From Muribaculum sp. (GTDB lineage Bacteria > Bacillota > Clostridia > Lachnospirales > Lachnospiraceae): a DNA stretch of 34,020 nucleotides. Location of the stretch: positions 1 through 34,020 of the forward strand of contig JAMPGV010000031.1 of assembly GCA_023663735.1 (NCBI GenBank), in the 5' to 3' direction. Below, in pieces: positions 1 through 7,402 of this stretch. Both the position numbers and the translations under genes were made by a program. Position 1 is the stretch's first letter. Each line of letters opens with the position of its first letter. The notes beneath the pieces are model-generated. The model worked only from the letters and a program-made list of their open reading frames with translations. It was not told the DNA's origin and ran no database searches.

Positions 1-87
1 TGTGAAAAAATGGCGATATGCCAGAAACTGTACGGGCAGGACGCCCAAGAATTTTATGAAGCCCTAAGGGCTGCTCTCATGCTGTGA
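1..87 (+). CDS. C-terminal fragment of an unidentified protein (truncated by window edge)
   Basis: An open frame runs from the first base to a TGA at 85-87 and gives 28 residues ending in FYEALRAALML. The gene starts outside the window. The fragment is too short and too generic (a helix-like charged tail) to identify. It is convergent with the foldase gene that follows. It is called a gene end because the frame is open from the edge and a stem-loop lies just after the stop. Confidence 0.45.
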   Translation, partial: CEKMAICQKLYGQDAQEFYEALRAALML

Positions 88-107
88 TATATAGATGATT
101 GGGGACG

Positions 108-140
108 GGGAGAGGCTACGACATGTCCGCATCCTCTCCC
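108..140. terminator. Weak stem-loop between convergent genes
   Basis: GGGAGAGG at 108-115 pairs perfectly with CCTCTCCC at 133-140, leaving a 17-base loop. The stem lies between the convergent partial gene and the foldase gene, where a shared terminator would be expected. There is no T-run on either side, so its function as an intrinsic terminator is doubtful. Confidence 0.3.
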
Positions 141-166
141 TGATCCCGCTCTGCCGATCCGTTTTC

Positions 167-1714
167 CTACTCGGCGGACGATTCCATGGAACCCTCCGTA
201 TCCGTGCCGCTCTCTCCATCCTCGGCATTTTCGACGTCTTCGGAATCCGTCTCCTCGCCGTTCTCTTCCTCCGCATCCTCTTCGGCCTGCACCTTCAGAT
301 AATTGAGCCTGCCCTTCGGGTCTTCCACCACAACGCTCTCTGCCAGCGCATCCATGTACTCATTTCTGGCGTCGTTCAACAAGGTACTTGCAATGCTGTT
401 TTTCCATTCCGGATCGCCCTGCCCCACATAATACATCACATACGTATAACCCTCTTCCGTGACGATAGAGGTGGTATCCCCGCTCTCACGTCCGTCGGCA
501 AAGATCCACTCCGCCAGCTCGGAGCTGACGCCGTCCTCGGTAACGCCTTCCATCAGACCGCCCTCGGTGATAAGGCCGTTGTCCGCACTGTACTTTTCAC
601 ACAGCTCTGCAAAACTGTCCTCGGTAGCCTCCCCGGCCGTCCACTCGTCCAGAATGGTCTGTCCGTCCGTCTCCTGCGTCATGATAACGCGCACATCCGC
701 GGTAGGCTCCTCGTCCAGATATCTGTTGACAAACTGTACCGCATAATAAATATTGTTGTCCTCGTCCGCAAGCACATTGGTATCGCCTTCTTCTCTGCCT
801 TCCTCAAACAGCCAGTCGGCAAGAATCGTCTCAATATCCGCTTCCTTGTCGCCGGTCATCAAGCTGCCCTCTTCCTCAAGGGTATCTACCGCCGCGTCCG
901 CCTGATCGCAGGCTTCGTTCATGGCGGCTTCGATCTCTTCCTCCGTCGGATCCTCAGATTCGATCTCCGCAGGGAACACCGCCAAATAATAATCTACGGA
1001 ATCATACTCCGAAGCATGTTCCTCATAATAAGCCTGAATCTCCTCGTCCGTGGCTTCCATATCTTCCGATATCATCTGATAATAAGCGTTGGTGCGGGCA
1101 GTCTCCGCCACATAACCGGCAATGCCGTTTAGCGTGGCGTGGGCGCCGTAAAGCTGCTTGACATATCTTTTGGTGCTGACGCCTGCAGTCTCCGCTCCCG
1201 CTTTGATATTATTTTTGAAGGTTTCCACATCGTCGGCGCTGTCATATTCATAGCCTGCGGCGTCCGCTTCGGCTTTCAGCCCCTTTACGCTCTTCATATT
1301 GTCCACGGCCATCTCTTCAAAGAAATCCTTCCAGCTCAAGGTGTCCGTATACATCTGCGTGGACAGATCCTGCGAAAGATCCAAGCCAAAATAGCTGAGA
1401 TAGCTGCCATACTGGCTGGTATAATTATTGATCGCCAGATTATAGTGATAGTCGAACTCTACCTTCGTGACTTTCTCGCCGTTGACGGTCAGATAAGTCT
1501 GATGGGTCGCCAGATAAGAGCGGATCGGGAACGACGCCATAAACGCTACCAGCGCTGCCAGCACCACCGCGCCTATCGTCAGATTGAGCTTCCTGCGCTT
1601 TTCCTCTTTCGCTTTCTCCTCCTGACGGCGCTGCATCTTCCGGTCATACCGCGTTACAATTTTCTCTTCCTGTACCTCTTTCTGTGACTTTTTATTCACT
1701 TCTTTATTGGACAT
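167..1714 (-). CDS. Membrane-anchored parvulin-type peptidyl-prolyl isomerase (PrsA/SurA-like foldase)
   Basis: The 515-aa product has a basic cytoplasmic N-terminus (about residues 1-43), one membrane segment (about 44-63), a SurA-N-like helical region (about 75-235), and then two PPIC-like segments (about 240-333 and 340-432). Each segment ends in a similar (D/E)W(L/I)F..GR..GDT..(V/I) stretch. Residues 477-515 are a very acidic tail. Such proteins help fold secreted proteins on the outer face of the membrane. Unlike classical PrsA it has no lipobox and is held by an uncleaved membrane segment. The start at 1714 is chosen because AGGAAGGAG lies 11 bases upstream; the longer frame to 1756 lacks a ribosome site. 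The parvulin fold is clear from overall pattern, but catalytic activity of either PPIC copy is not proven. Confidence 0.85.
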   Translation of the reverse strand: MSNKEVNKKSQKEVQEEKIVTRYDRKMQRRQEEKAKEEKRRKLNLTIGAVVLAALVAFMASFPIRSYLATHQTYLTVNGEKVTKVEFDYHYNLAINNYTSQYGSYLSYFGLDLSQDLSTQMYTDTLSWKDFFEEMAVDNMKSVKGLKAEADAAGYEYDSADDVETFKNNIKAGAETAGVSTKRYVKQLYGAHATLNGIAGYVAETARTNAYYQMISEDMEATDEEIQAYYEEHASEYDSVDYYLAVFPAEIESEDPTEEEIEAAMNEACDQADAAVDTLEEEGSLMTGDKEADIETILADWLFEEGREEGDTNVLADEDNNIYYAVQFVNRYLDEEPTADVRVIMTQETDGQTILDEWTAGEATEDSFAELCEKYSADNGLITEGGLMEGVTEDGVSSELAEWIFADGRESGDTTSIVTEEGYTYVMYYVGQGDPEWKNSIASTLLNDARNEYMDALAESVVVEDPKGRLNYLKVQAEEDAEEENGEETDSEDVENAEDGESGTDTEGSMESSAE

Positions 1715-1757
1715 TTTGAATACGGCTCCTTCCTGATATGATATGTCAAAACACAAT

Positions 1758-1785
1758 ATTCTATATTCTATCGCATTTTAGGCAA
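1758..1785 (-). promoter_or_regulatory. Candidate sigma-A promoter of the foldase gene
   Basis: On the minus strand a -35-like TTGCCT (1780-1785) is separated by 16 bases from a -10-like TAGAAT (1758-1763). This would start transcription about 35 bases before the foldase ATG at 1714. A second TAGAAT lies at 1765-1770. The match is fair, and no start-site data are available. Confidence 0.4.
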
Positions 1786-1830
1786 AAAGAAAAGATATTT
1801 CACAGATTTTTCGTCTTTTTATTTTTCCTT

Positions 1831-2328
1831 TCATCTTTCCTGCCGGGGAAGCCTCCGCATCACCGCTTCGGCGCATAATCCGGTAAAAACTCCCGCAATC
1901 CCTCCCGTGACCGTGAGAATCGGCAGATACGCCAGCACGCCCGCGTTTCCCGAGAGCCACAGCGCCGCCGCGATCTGTCCGACATTGTGCAGCATCGCCC
2001 CCAGCACGCTGCACACAGGAATAGGAACATGCCTGCCGATGCGGACCAATGCCAGCATTCCGCACAGACAGGCCGCCGCGCCGCAGACGCTGAATAGCAA
2101 TGCGGAAACGCTTCCCACAAAAAGAGCGCCCAGAAGCACCCGCACCGCTACCACAAGAACGGTCTCGGAAGGCTTGAGACGATACGCCGACACCACGGTG
2201 ATAATATTGGCCAGACCCAGCTTCATGCCGGGAATAGGTATGGGTCCCGGCAGACGCAGCTCAATGATATACAAGGCCAACGCCGCCGAAGCCAGTAATG
2301 ACATATGTGTCAGTTTCTTCGCAGACAA
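1831..2328 (-). CDS. Gx transporter family membrane protein (heptaprenyl diphosphate synthase component I family)
   Basis: The 165-aa product is strongly hydrophobic, with about five membrane segments. It carries the family pattern of an early (V/I)E.(L)P.P(I)P stretch followed by (M)KLGLANI. The family (PF07456, Hpre_diP_synt_I) is known as a small integral membrane protein often linked to ApbE and NusG-II genes and to quinone or flavin-related redox loci; the substrate is not established. The best start is an unusual TTG at 2326-2328: GGGAGG lies 6 bases before it, and the resulting N-terminus (SAKKLTHMSLLAS) matches the family's usual beginning. The upstream ATG at 2350-2352 has no ribosome site. 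The gene lies 37 bases after the NusG-II gene, in the ApbE operon. Confidence 0.8.
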   Translation of the reverse strand: MSAKKLTHMSLLASAALALYIIELRLPGPIPIPGMKLGLANIITVVSAYRLKPSETVLVVAVRVLLGALFVGSVSALLFSVCGAAACLCGMLALVRIGRHVPIPVCSVLGAMLHNVGQIAAALWLSGNAGVLAYLPILTVTGGIAGVFTGLCAEAVMRRLPRQER

Positions 2329-2365
2329 ATTTTTCCTCCCATGGGACTGCATACGATGGCATATT

Positions 2366-2707
2366 TTACTTCACGAACCGGATCATCAGATGATTCGGCA
2401 CGCATACAATCGGAAGGCTATCCGAGTAGAGTTTCCCCATTTTCACGCAGGTCTGGTCCGGACATTCCGCCTCGGACACACGAATCTCCCCATCCCGGAT
2501 CAGAATCGTATTACTGCTGTCCCGGTAATACAACACGATCTCCTGATCCTGCGCCTGATCCAGATCAAACGTATAAAGCACCTCGCCGTCCCGCACCACC
2601 TCCGCCAGACGGCTCTTGGCAGGTTTCAGAATCCATATGCTCACAATCAGACACAGCACAAAAATACCCGCAAGAACATAGATCAGCAGATTCCGTTTCT
2701 TTTTCAT
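2366..2707 (-). CDS. NusG domain II-containing exported/membrane-anchored protein
   Basis: The 113-aa product has an N-terminal membrane anchor (about residues 7-27) and then a beta-rich domain. It bears the family signature CPDQTCVKMG and, further on, a single VCVPN motif, typical of small NusG-II proteins (PF07009). Despite the name these are extracytoplasmic and are not transcription factors. In Clostridia they sit with ApbE and Gx-transporter genes, as here. The gene begins 4 bases after the ApbE stop, so the two are almost certainly co-transcribed. Its biochemical role is unknown; a part in extracytosolic flavin redox chemistry is inferred from context only. Confidence 0.85.
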   Translation of the reverse strand: MKKKRNLLIYVLAGIFVLCLIVSIWILKPAKSRLAEVVRDGEVLYTFDLDQAQDQEIVLYYRDSSNTILIRDGEIRVSEAECPDQTCVKMGKLYSDSLPIVCVPNHLMIRFVK

Positions 2708-2711
2708 ATAT

Positions 2712-3779
2712 CTATGTCCCTCCGCTGTCCATCTGTAGGATCTGCGCCGCCATCCGGCCTTCCCCGCAGGTAAAGCTCTGCTCCAGCCCCTCGGTCAGAT
2801 ACAGCTCGCCCTCCTTTGTCACAAGAAGCATCTCAAAATCCCCGTTCTGCCGCCAGAACTCCACCGCCCGATCCTTCCCCATAACAAAAAGCGCCGTGGA
2901 CAGCCCGTCACAGCGCACGCCGGAATCTCCCACCACCGTCACGGAAGCCAGCCCGTTGTCCGCAGGATATCCGTCCGCCGGATCCAGAATATGCCAGTAG
3001 AGCTTCCCGTCCTCTCCCTGAAAATACCGCTCATAACCGCCGGAAGTGATCACCGCCTTGTCCGCCACCTCCAGAACGCCCAACACAGAGTCCGTGTCAA
3101 ACGGATCCTTCACCGCAACCCGCCAAAGCGATCCGTCCGGCTTCGCCCCGAGAGTCTGGACATTGCCGCCCAGATCCAGCAGCGCGGAGCGAATTCCCCG
3201 TTCCCGCAGAATCGCCAGCAGACAATCCCCCGCATACCCTTTGGCCACCGCTCCCAGATCCAGTTCCATCTCTTCCGGGACGAAGACCGTCCCCGCGGCG
3301 GGATCCGTCTCCAACCGCGTGCCATCCACCCGTTCCAACAGCTCGTCCAACCGCGTTTTCTCGGGAATCCGATACGCTCCCGTGGTAAATCCCCATTCCC
3401 GCAGCACCGGATAAAGGGTAATGTCCAGCGCGCCCGCCGTCTCCTCCCCCATGGCCAGCGCCGTCTCGATCAGCGTGAGCGTGTCCCCGCTGACAGAGAT
3501 GCTCCTGTCGGTTCTGTCTTCGTTGATTCTCCCAATATCACTGTCCTTCTTGGTCACGGACAGCCGGTTTTCCAATTCTTCCACCCGCTTTGCGCACTGT
3601 TCCAGCGCCGTCTCCGCTTCCGGCCCATATGCGGTCATGGCAAAATAGGTGTCCATGGCAAACAAATCCCTTGTGTGAGCCGTCCGCTCCTCCTGCCGTC
3701 CCCGCCACACCGTCACACAGGCAATCCCCGCCAGCGCCACGGCCAGTGCGGAGACTGCCAACTTTCCTCTGCCCTGCAT
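2712..3779 (-). CDS. apbE: FAD:protein FMN transferase (ApbE family)
   Basis: The 355-aa product transfers FMN from FAD onto a Thr/Ser of extracytosolic flavoproteins. Visible family motifs include MDTYFAMTAYG near the start, GALDITLYPVLREWGF, ELDLGAVAKGYA, LLDLGGNVQTLG, and the C-terminal HILDPADGYP and CDGLSTALFVMG, which carries the metal-binding Asp/Thr. A hydrophobic N-terminal segment (about residues 7-23) directs export. It ends in GIAC, which is a poor lipobox because position -3 is Gly, so a membrane anchor is more likely than a lipid anchor. GGAGGA lies 10 bases before the ATG. The gene heads the ApbE/NusG-II/Gx cassette. No FMN_bind target protein is encoded in the window, so its substrate must lie elsewhere. 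Confidence 0.93.
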   Translation of the reverse strand: MQGRGKLAVSALAVALAGIACVTVWRGRQEERTAHTRDLFAMDTYFAMTAYGPEAETALEQCAKRVEELENRLSVTKKDSDIGRINEDRTDRSISVSGDTLTLIETALAMGEETAGALDITLYPVLREWGFTTGAYRIPEKTRLDELLERVDGTRLETDPAAGTVFVPEEMELDLGAVAKGYAGDCLLAILRERGIRSALLDLGGNVQTLGAKPDGSLWRVAVKDPFDTDSVLGVLEVADKAVITSGGYERYFQGEDGKLYWHILDPADGYPADNGLASVTVVGDSGVRCDGLSTALFVMGKDRAVEFWRQNGDFEMLLVTKEGELYLTEGLEQSFTCGEGRMAAQILQMDSGGT

Positions 3780-3811
3780 ATGACTCTCTTCCTCCGCAGA
3801 CCATCTGTCTC

Positions 3812-3844
3812 AAAAAAGGACTGCACCCTTCCGGAATGCAGTCC
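3812..3844 (-). terminator. Rho-independent terminator after the cytidylate-kinase-like gene
   Basis: Read on the minus strand, GGACTGCA (3837-3844) pairs perfectly with TGCAGTCC (3818-3825) and is followed directly by six T residues (3812-3817). It lies about 34 bases after the stop of the kinase-like gene and ends that transcript. It is only about 33 bases upstream of the apbE ATG, so apbE needs its own promoter within or before the hairpin, or partial read-through. Confidence 0.85.
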
Positions 3845-3877
3845 CACGGCTCTCATCAGGCACACATCCGGCCACGA

Positions 3878-4363
3878 TCAGATCAGTTCCACCCTCTCAA
3901 AATATTTCATCATAATATCCGCACAATTCTCTATCCCCAGCTTGGTCGTGTCCAGAATCATGTGATAATTGTTCACGTCCCCCCAGAGCTTTCCGGTGTG
4001 TTCGTTATAATAAGCCGCCCGCGCCCTGTCGTTCTGATCCAGCATCTCCTTGGCGTCCTCATAAGAGAGCGCTTCCTTTTGCATAATCCGCCGGATGCGG
4101 TCTTCCTTGTCCGCCACCACATACACATTGAACACATTGGGCTGGCCTTCCAGAATCTCCGAGGCGCAGCGCCCCAGAATGATGCAGGGAGCCTTGGCCA
4201 GATCCCGGATTACTTCCGTCTCCGTGGCAAACGTATTTTCCTGCAGCTCGTGTTCGATATAAGCTTTGTCATACACGGGAACATTCAACTTCTTAGATAA
4301 TTCCTCCGCAATAAGACTGGCTCCCGTTCCAAATCTGCGGCTTATGGTAATCACTAAATTCAT
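3878..4363 (-). CDS. Cytidylate kinase-like family protein
   Basis: The 161-aa product has the family's N-terminal P-loop region ITISRRFGTGAS, then (L/V)PVYDK, then CIILGRCAS and a lid-like R/K-rich stretch (KEDRIRRIMQKE). It ends with (Y)HMILDTTKLG. This matches the cytidylate-kinase-like family (PF13189), which is widespread in Clostridia and of unproven substrate. It is shorter than the usual ~200 residues because the middle helical segment is reduced. The P-loop reads GTGAS rather than the common GSGG. The start at 4363 has GGAGG 8 bases upstream; a longer frame begins at 4399 without such a site. It is the last gene of the MATE group and is followed by a strong terminator. Confidence 0.8.
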   Translation of the reverse strand: MNLVITISRRFGTGASLIAEELSKKLNVPVYDKAYIEHELQENTFATETEVIRDLAKAPCIILGRCASEILEGQPNVFNVYVVADKEDRIRRIMQKEALSYEDAKEMLDQNDRARAAYYNEHTGKLWGDVNNYHMILDTTKLGIENCADIMMKYFERVELI

Positions 4364-4442
4364 TCCCTGTTCCTCCGTCGTAGAATATGGACTTATCATG
4401 GCATGATGGCCATTCGGCCGCTTCCTGCCTTGAACAAAGCCA

Positions 4443-5840
4443 TTATACCATAGAATCCGCCGGGGTACAAGAATCCGCAGGAAACAATTTTTTCCTGTTC
4501 CCCGCGCCGATAACGGGAATCGTCAGCAGAACCGCCTTGCACACATTGTCCGCGATCATACAGTACCAGACCTCTCTAAGTCCCAGCCGGAACACGCGCA
4601 CACAGATATAAGTGAGGAAAATCCGCACTCCCCACATGCTGAAAGTCTCCACAAAGAAAGTGTACTTCGGCCTCCCCAGACCATAAAAAATGCCTTCCAT
4701 AACCACCATCAAGCCAAAACACGGCTCCGAGAAGGCCACCAGTTTCAGCATCTGCGAGCCGATCTGCGCCACCTGATCCGAGGGCGTGAACAGAGACATC
4801 AGCGGGTAGGCGGCAAAAAATAAGACAAATCCGCTCACAAGCATCATGCCCATGGTGAGCAGCACGCTGATCCCGCTGACGGTCTCGAATTTCTTCCGGT
4901 TTCCCTCCCCCAGAGAGATCCCCACCAGCGCGCTCGTCGCGGTCCGCAGTCCGTAACCCGGTATGTAAAACAGCGTCTCCGCCGTCACGGCGATGGAGTG
5001 CGCCGCAAAAATCGTGTTGCCCATTCCGGTCACCAGACTGGCAAACACCACATACCCGAAACAGGAAGCCACATTGGTACCCAGCACCGGAATGCTGAGT
5101 CTGGCACAATCCCGCAGAATCGCTCCGTCCGGCGACAGCTCGCGCCTTTCCCAGCGCAGCAGCCTATTTTTCCGATAGGCGGCAAACATACAGCAGCCCG
5201 ACAGCGCATAGGCGATTGCGGAAGCGATGGCCGCCCCGGTAACGCCCAGCCCAAGCGGATAGATCAACAGATAATTCAATCCCACGTTCAGCAGATTGGC
5301 GCCCAGATTGATCAACATCGGCGTTTTCGTATCCTTGGTGGCCCGGATGGACGCGCCCAGAATGGAATTGCACGCCCGAAACGGCATGGGCATACAGATA
5401 ATGAAGAAATAGAGGGACGCCTGTCTCCTGATGGACTCCTCCGCCCCCATCCACACGGGAATATAGGGACTTAGCAGCATGGCCGCAGCGCCCATGGCCA
5501 GACCGCATCCCAGCGCCAGAAGAAGCACCTGCCCGGACAGTCTCCGGATCCGGCTTTCGTCCCTGCTGCCCACCGCCTTTGCAATCAGCGACAGCGCCGC
5601 CACTGCCACGGCGGACGGCACACTGTTTATCAGCCATGTCACGGTTGTGGTCACGCTGACCGCCGCCGTGGCGTTCTCCCCCAGCTGTCCCACCATGGCC
5701 GTGTCCACATACTGAAGCAAAGTGGCCAGCATCTCCTCCAGAATCGTGGGAATCGAGAGAGTGATTAAGGCCTTTAACATTTCCCCGCGCAGACCGGATC
5801 CGATATCCGTATTCTGATTGATTTGTCTCTGCTCTACCAT
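4443..5840 (-). CDS. MATE family efflux transporter
   Basis: The 465-aa product fits the 12-helix MATE family of Na+ or H+ driven multidrug exporters. The diagnostic first helix is present (LSIPTILEEMLATLLQY, then VDTAMVGQLG), as is the matching second-half region (IPGYGLRTATSALVGISLGEG). The start overlaps the stop of the upstream 76-aa gene by 7 bases (ATGGTAG), indicating translational coupling. The substrate cannot be read from the sequence. A second MATE gene of similar length lies at 24982-26349. Confidence 0.92.
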   Translation of the reverse strand: MVEQRQINQNTDIGSGLRGEMLKALITLSIPTILEEMLATLLQYVDTAMVGQLGENATAAVSVTTTVTWLINSVPSAVAVAALSLIAKAVGSRDESRIRRLSGQVLLLALGCGLAMGAAAMLLSPYIPVWMGAEESIRRQASLYFFIICMPMPFRACNSILGASIRATKDTKTPMLINLGANLLNVGLNYLLIYPLGLGVTGAAIASAIAYALSGCCMFAAYRKNRLLRWERRELSPDGAILRDCARLSIPVLGTNVASCFGYVVFASLVTGMGNTIFAAHSIAVTAETLFYIPGYGLRTATSALVGISLGEGNRKKFETVSGISVLLTMGMMLVSGFVLFFAAYPLMSLFTPSDQVAQIGSQMLKLVAFSEPCFGLMVVMEGIFYGLGRPKYTFFVETFSMWGVRIFLTYICVRVFRLGLREVWYCMIADNVCKAVLLTIPVIGAGNRKKLFPADSCTPADSMV

Positions 5841-6064
5841 TCTTTTTTAATCTCCGCCTCGGAAAGACCGTATTTTTCCAGAAACGCCTCCATGTCTTTC
5901 TCACTTCGGATCAGCATGTCCTCCGTGAATTTTCCCGTGCGGATCTCCTTAAAGCCCGCCACCCGTTCTCCTGTGCAGATGCTCGCCCGGATCACAGGCT
6001 GAAACGCCTCGCGGTCAAAAGCTTCTGTTTTGGCGCGTTTTTTGATCTTCTTTTTTCCAAACAT
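5834..6064 (-). CDS. Small conserved Lachnospiraceae-type protein, function unknown
   Basis: The 76-aa product has a basic N-terminus (MFGKKKIKKR) and a conserved-looking core (VIRASICTGERVAGF, then K(E)IRTGKF and MLIRS). It ends in an acidic helix. I recognise this as a small protein common in Lachnospiraceae; database copies are sometimes labelled aspartate dehydrogenase, which is not credible at this size. GGGAG lies 7 bases before the ATG. It is the first gene of a unit with the MATE exporter (7-base overlap) and the kinase-like gene. Confidence 0.75.
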   Translation of the reverse strand: MFGKKKIKKRAKTEAFDREAFQPVIRASICTGERVAGFKEIRTGKFTEDMLIRSEKDMEAFLEKYGLSEAEIKKEW

Positions 6065-6260
6065 ACAAATACTCCCGTCGCAACATGTTGTCTATCATTG
6101 TAACATGCCGCGGCGGGAATTGCCACCCGTTTCATTTTATGGTTCCTAAATTATTTTGGAAATTTTTTCAATTTTTATTCCATCTCTATAATCTCATTTC
6201 ATTTAACATAAAATATTGTAGAATGCAATTTAGAAACTGTTAATTACAGGGGAGATTGCA

Positions 6261-6626
6261 ATGGATTTTGGACAAAGGGTCTCAAAGCTGCGGATGGAGA
6301 GAGGCATTTACCAAAAAGAACTGGCCAATTATCTACAGGTCTCCATCGGTACGGTATCAAATTATGAACACGGCATCCATCACCCCGACTACCGCACGCT
6401 CTGCAAGTTTGCGGATTTTTACGGCGTGTCCGTGGATTATCTGCTGGGACGCACCACTTTCCGCACCCATTTAGACGACCTGAACCGCCCGCTGACCGAC
6501 AATTATACCGTCTCCGACCTGCTCAATACCTCGTTACAGCTGGATCCTCCCAACGCCCGCGCGCTGGTGGAATACGTCAATCTGCTAAAGTTCAAACAAC
6601 AGCACGGCGGGAAGGAAGACTTATAA
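6261..6626 (+). CDS. XRE-family transcriptional regulator at the distal end of the eCIS locus
   Basis: The 121-aa product has an N-terminal helix-turn-helix (about residues 4-60: GQRVSKLRMERGIYQKELA, then V(S)IGTVSNYEHG, ending DYLLGRT) and a C-terminal helical segment (about 82-112) suited to dimerisation. GGGGAG lies 6 bases before the ATG, and the upstream region is AT-rich. The gene points against the eCIS operon and stops only 3 bases from the DUF4157 stop. It may control the eCIS genes or the divergent 76-aa/MATE unit, with which it shares the 6065-6260 intergenic region. The target is inference. Confidence 0.88.
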   Translation: MDFGQRVSKLRMERGIYQKELANYLQVSIGTVSNYEHGIHHPDYRTLCKFADFYGVSVDYLLGRTTFRTHLDDLNRPLTDNYTVSDLLNTSLQLDPPNARALVEYVNLLKFKQQHGGKEDL

Positions 6627-6629
6627 CTG

Positions 6630-7067
6630 CTACAAAAAGGTCTTCGCCTGTCTCTCCAGAGCGTCCGCCTCCCGCTCCAGCCCCTCGTCCAGATTGAGGG
6701 CCAACCCTTCCATGCTTGCGGTGGGACGCACCTGTCCCCGCTTCTGCTGAACCACGTGACCCAGCTCGTGACCCAGATGCCGCTCCTGCCCCGGCGCCAC
6801 ATAGATCTGATTCCCCTGCGTGTAAGCCAGCGCGTCCAGTCTCGCCGGTCTGCCGGAATTGTAATGCACACGCACGTCATCCATGGACAGCCCGGACATG
6901 GACTCATATTGTCTTTTCAAGAGGTCGGGCAGGCCGGTTCTGTTGACATGTGTGTCGTTTTTTGCAGATGTTCTGCCTCTGGACCGTGTTTTGGATTGTG
7001 GTGATTGTGATTGAAGCTGCCTTTCGGATGGTGCGTTTTGCAGGTTGGCATTTGACAATGCAGACAT
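6630..7067 (-). CDS. DUF4157 (eCIS core domain) metallopeptidase-like protein
   Basis: The 145-aa product has a polar, probably disordered N-terminus (about residues 1-42) and then the complete DUF4157 pattern: LPDLLKRQYESMSGLSM, DDVRVHYNS, APGQERHLGHELGHVVQQ, and EREAD. The zinc motif HELGH is at residues 100-104, with E131/E133 as possible third ligands. DUF4157 (PF13699) is a hallmark of eCIS loci, where it occurs alone or fused to toxin domains. It is the last gene of the operon and the only protein here that looks like cargo or a cargo carrier. AAAGGGGA precedes the ATG. Whether it cuts peptides, and which ones, is not visible. Confidence 0.92.
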   Translation of the reverse strand: MSALSNANLQNAPSERQLQSQSPQSKTRSRGRTSAKNDTHVNRTGLPDLLKRQYESMSGLSMDDVRVHYNSGRPARLDALAYTQGNQIYVAPGQERHLGHELGHVVQQKRGQVRPTASMEGLALNLDEGLEREADALERQAKTFL

Positions 7068-7102
7068 TTCGGATCCCCTTTTTGATTTCTGATGATTCCC
7101 GG

Positions 7103-7342
7103 TTATTTTTTATTATTTTGATTGTTCTGTTTGTTTTTCTTGTCCAGTCCCAGAAAATAGTCCGCAGATACTTTGTAGAATTCGCACAGCGATATCACCT
7201 TCTCTATGGGGAGCGCATTCCGTCCGGTCTCATAGCGGGAATACACCCTCTGATCGATATTCAGATAAGCCGCCACCTCTTTTTGCCCCAGATCATTGTC
7301 TTCCCGCAGCTCTCGCATGACAATCACATAGTCTTTCCTCAT
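7103..7342 (-). CDS. Small XRE-family regulator inside the eCIS operon
   Basis: The 79-aa product is almost entirely one helix-turn-helix domain (MRELREDNDLGQKEVAAYL, then IDQRVYSRYETG, then FYKVSADYFLGL). It has a short Lys/Asn-rich tail. It lies between the ATPase and DUF4157 genes on the same strand and is therefore probably part of the eCIS transcript, allowing feedback. The ribosome site is weak (GAGG about 12 bases upstream), suggesting low expression. The role in eCIS control is inferred from position. Confidence 0.88.
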   Translation of the reverse strand: MRKDYVIVMRELREDNDLGQKEVAAYLNIDQRVYSRYETGRNALPIEKVISLCEFYKVSADYFLGLDKKNKQNNQNNKK

Positions 7343-7402
7343 ATTTATCTTCTGCCTCTTGCGGCCGCATTCCCCGGGAACCAGGCGGGTCAGCCGTAAT
7401 CC

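Noticed and set aside
95-1132. Long plus-strand reading frame opposite the foldase gene
   Set aside because: It mirrors the foldase gene, has no ribosome site, and its translation is His/Arg/Leu-rich without domain pattern. The same applies to most long frames opposite the eCIS genes.
3709-3779. Lipoprotein signal in the ApbE protein
   Set aside because: A Cys follows the hydrophobic stretch, but the preceding residues are GIA, and position -3 should be Leu, Val or Ile. A plain membrane anchor is likelier.
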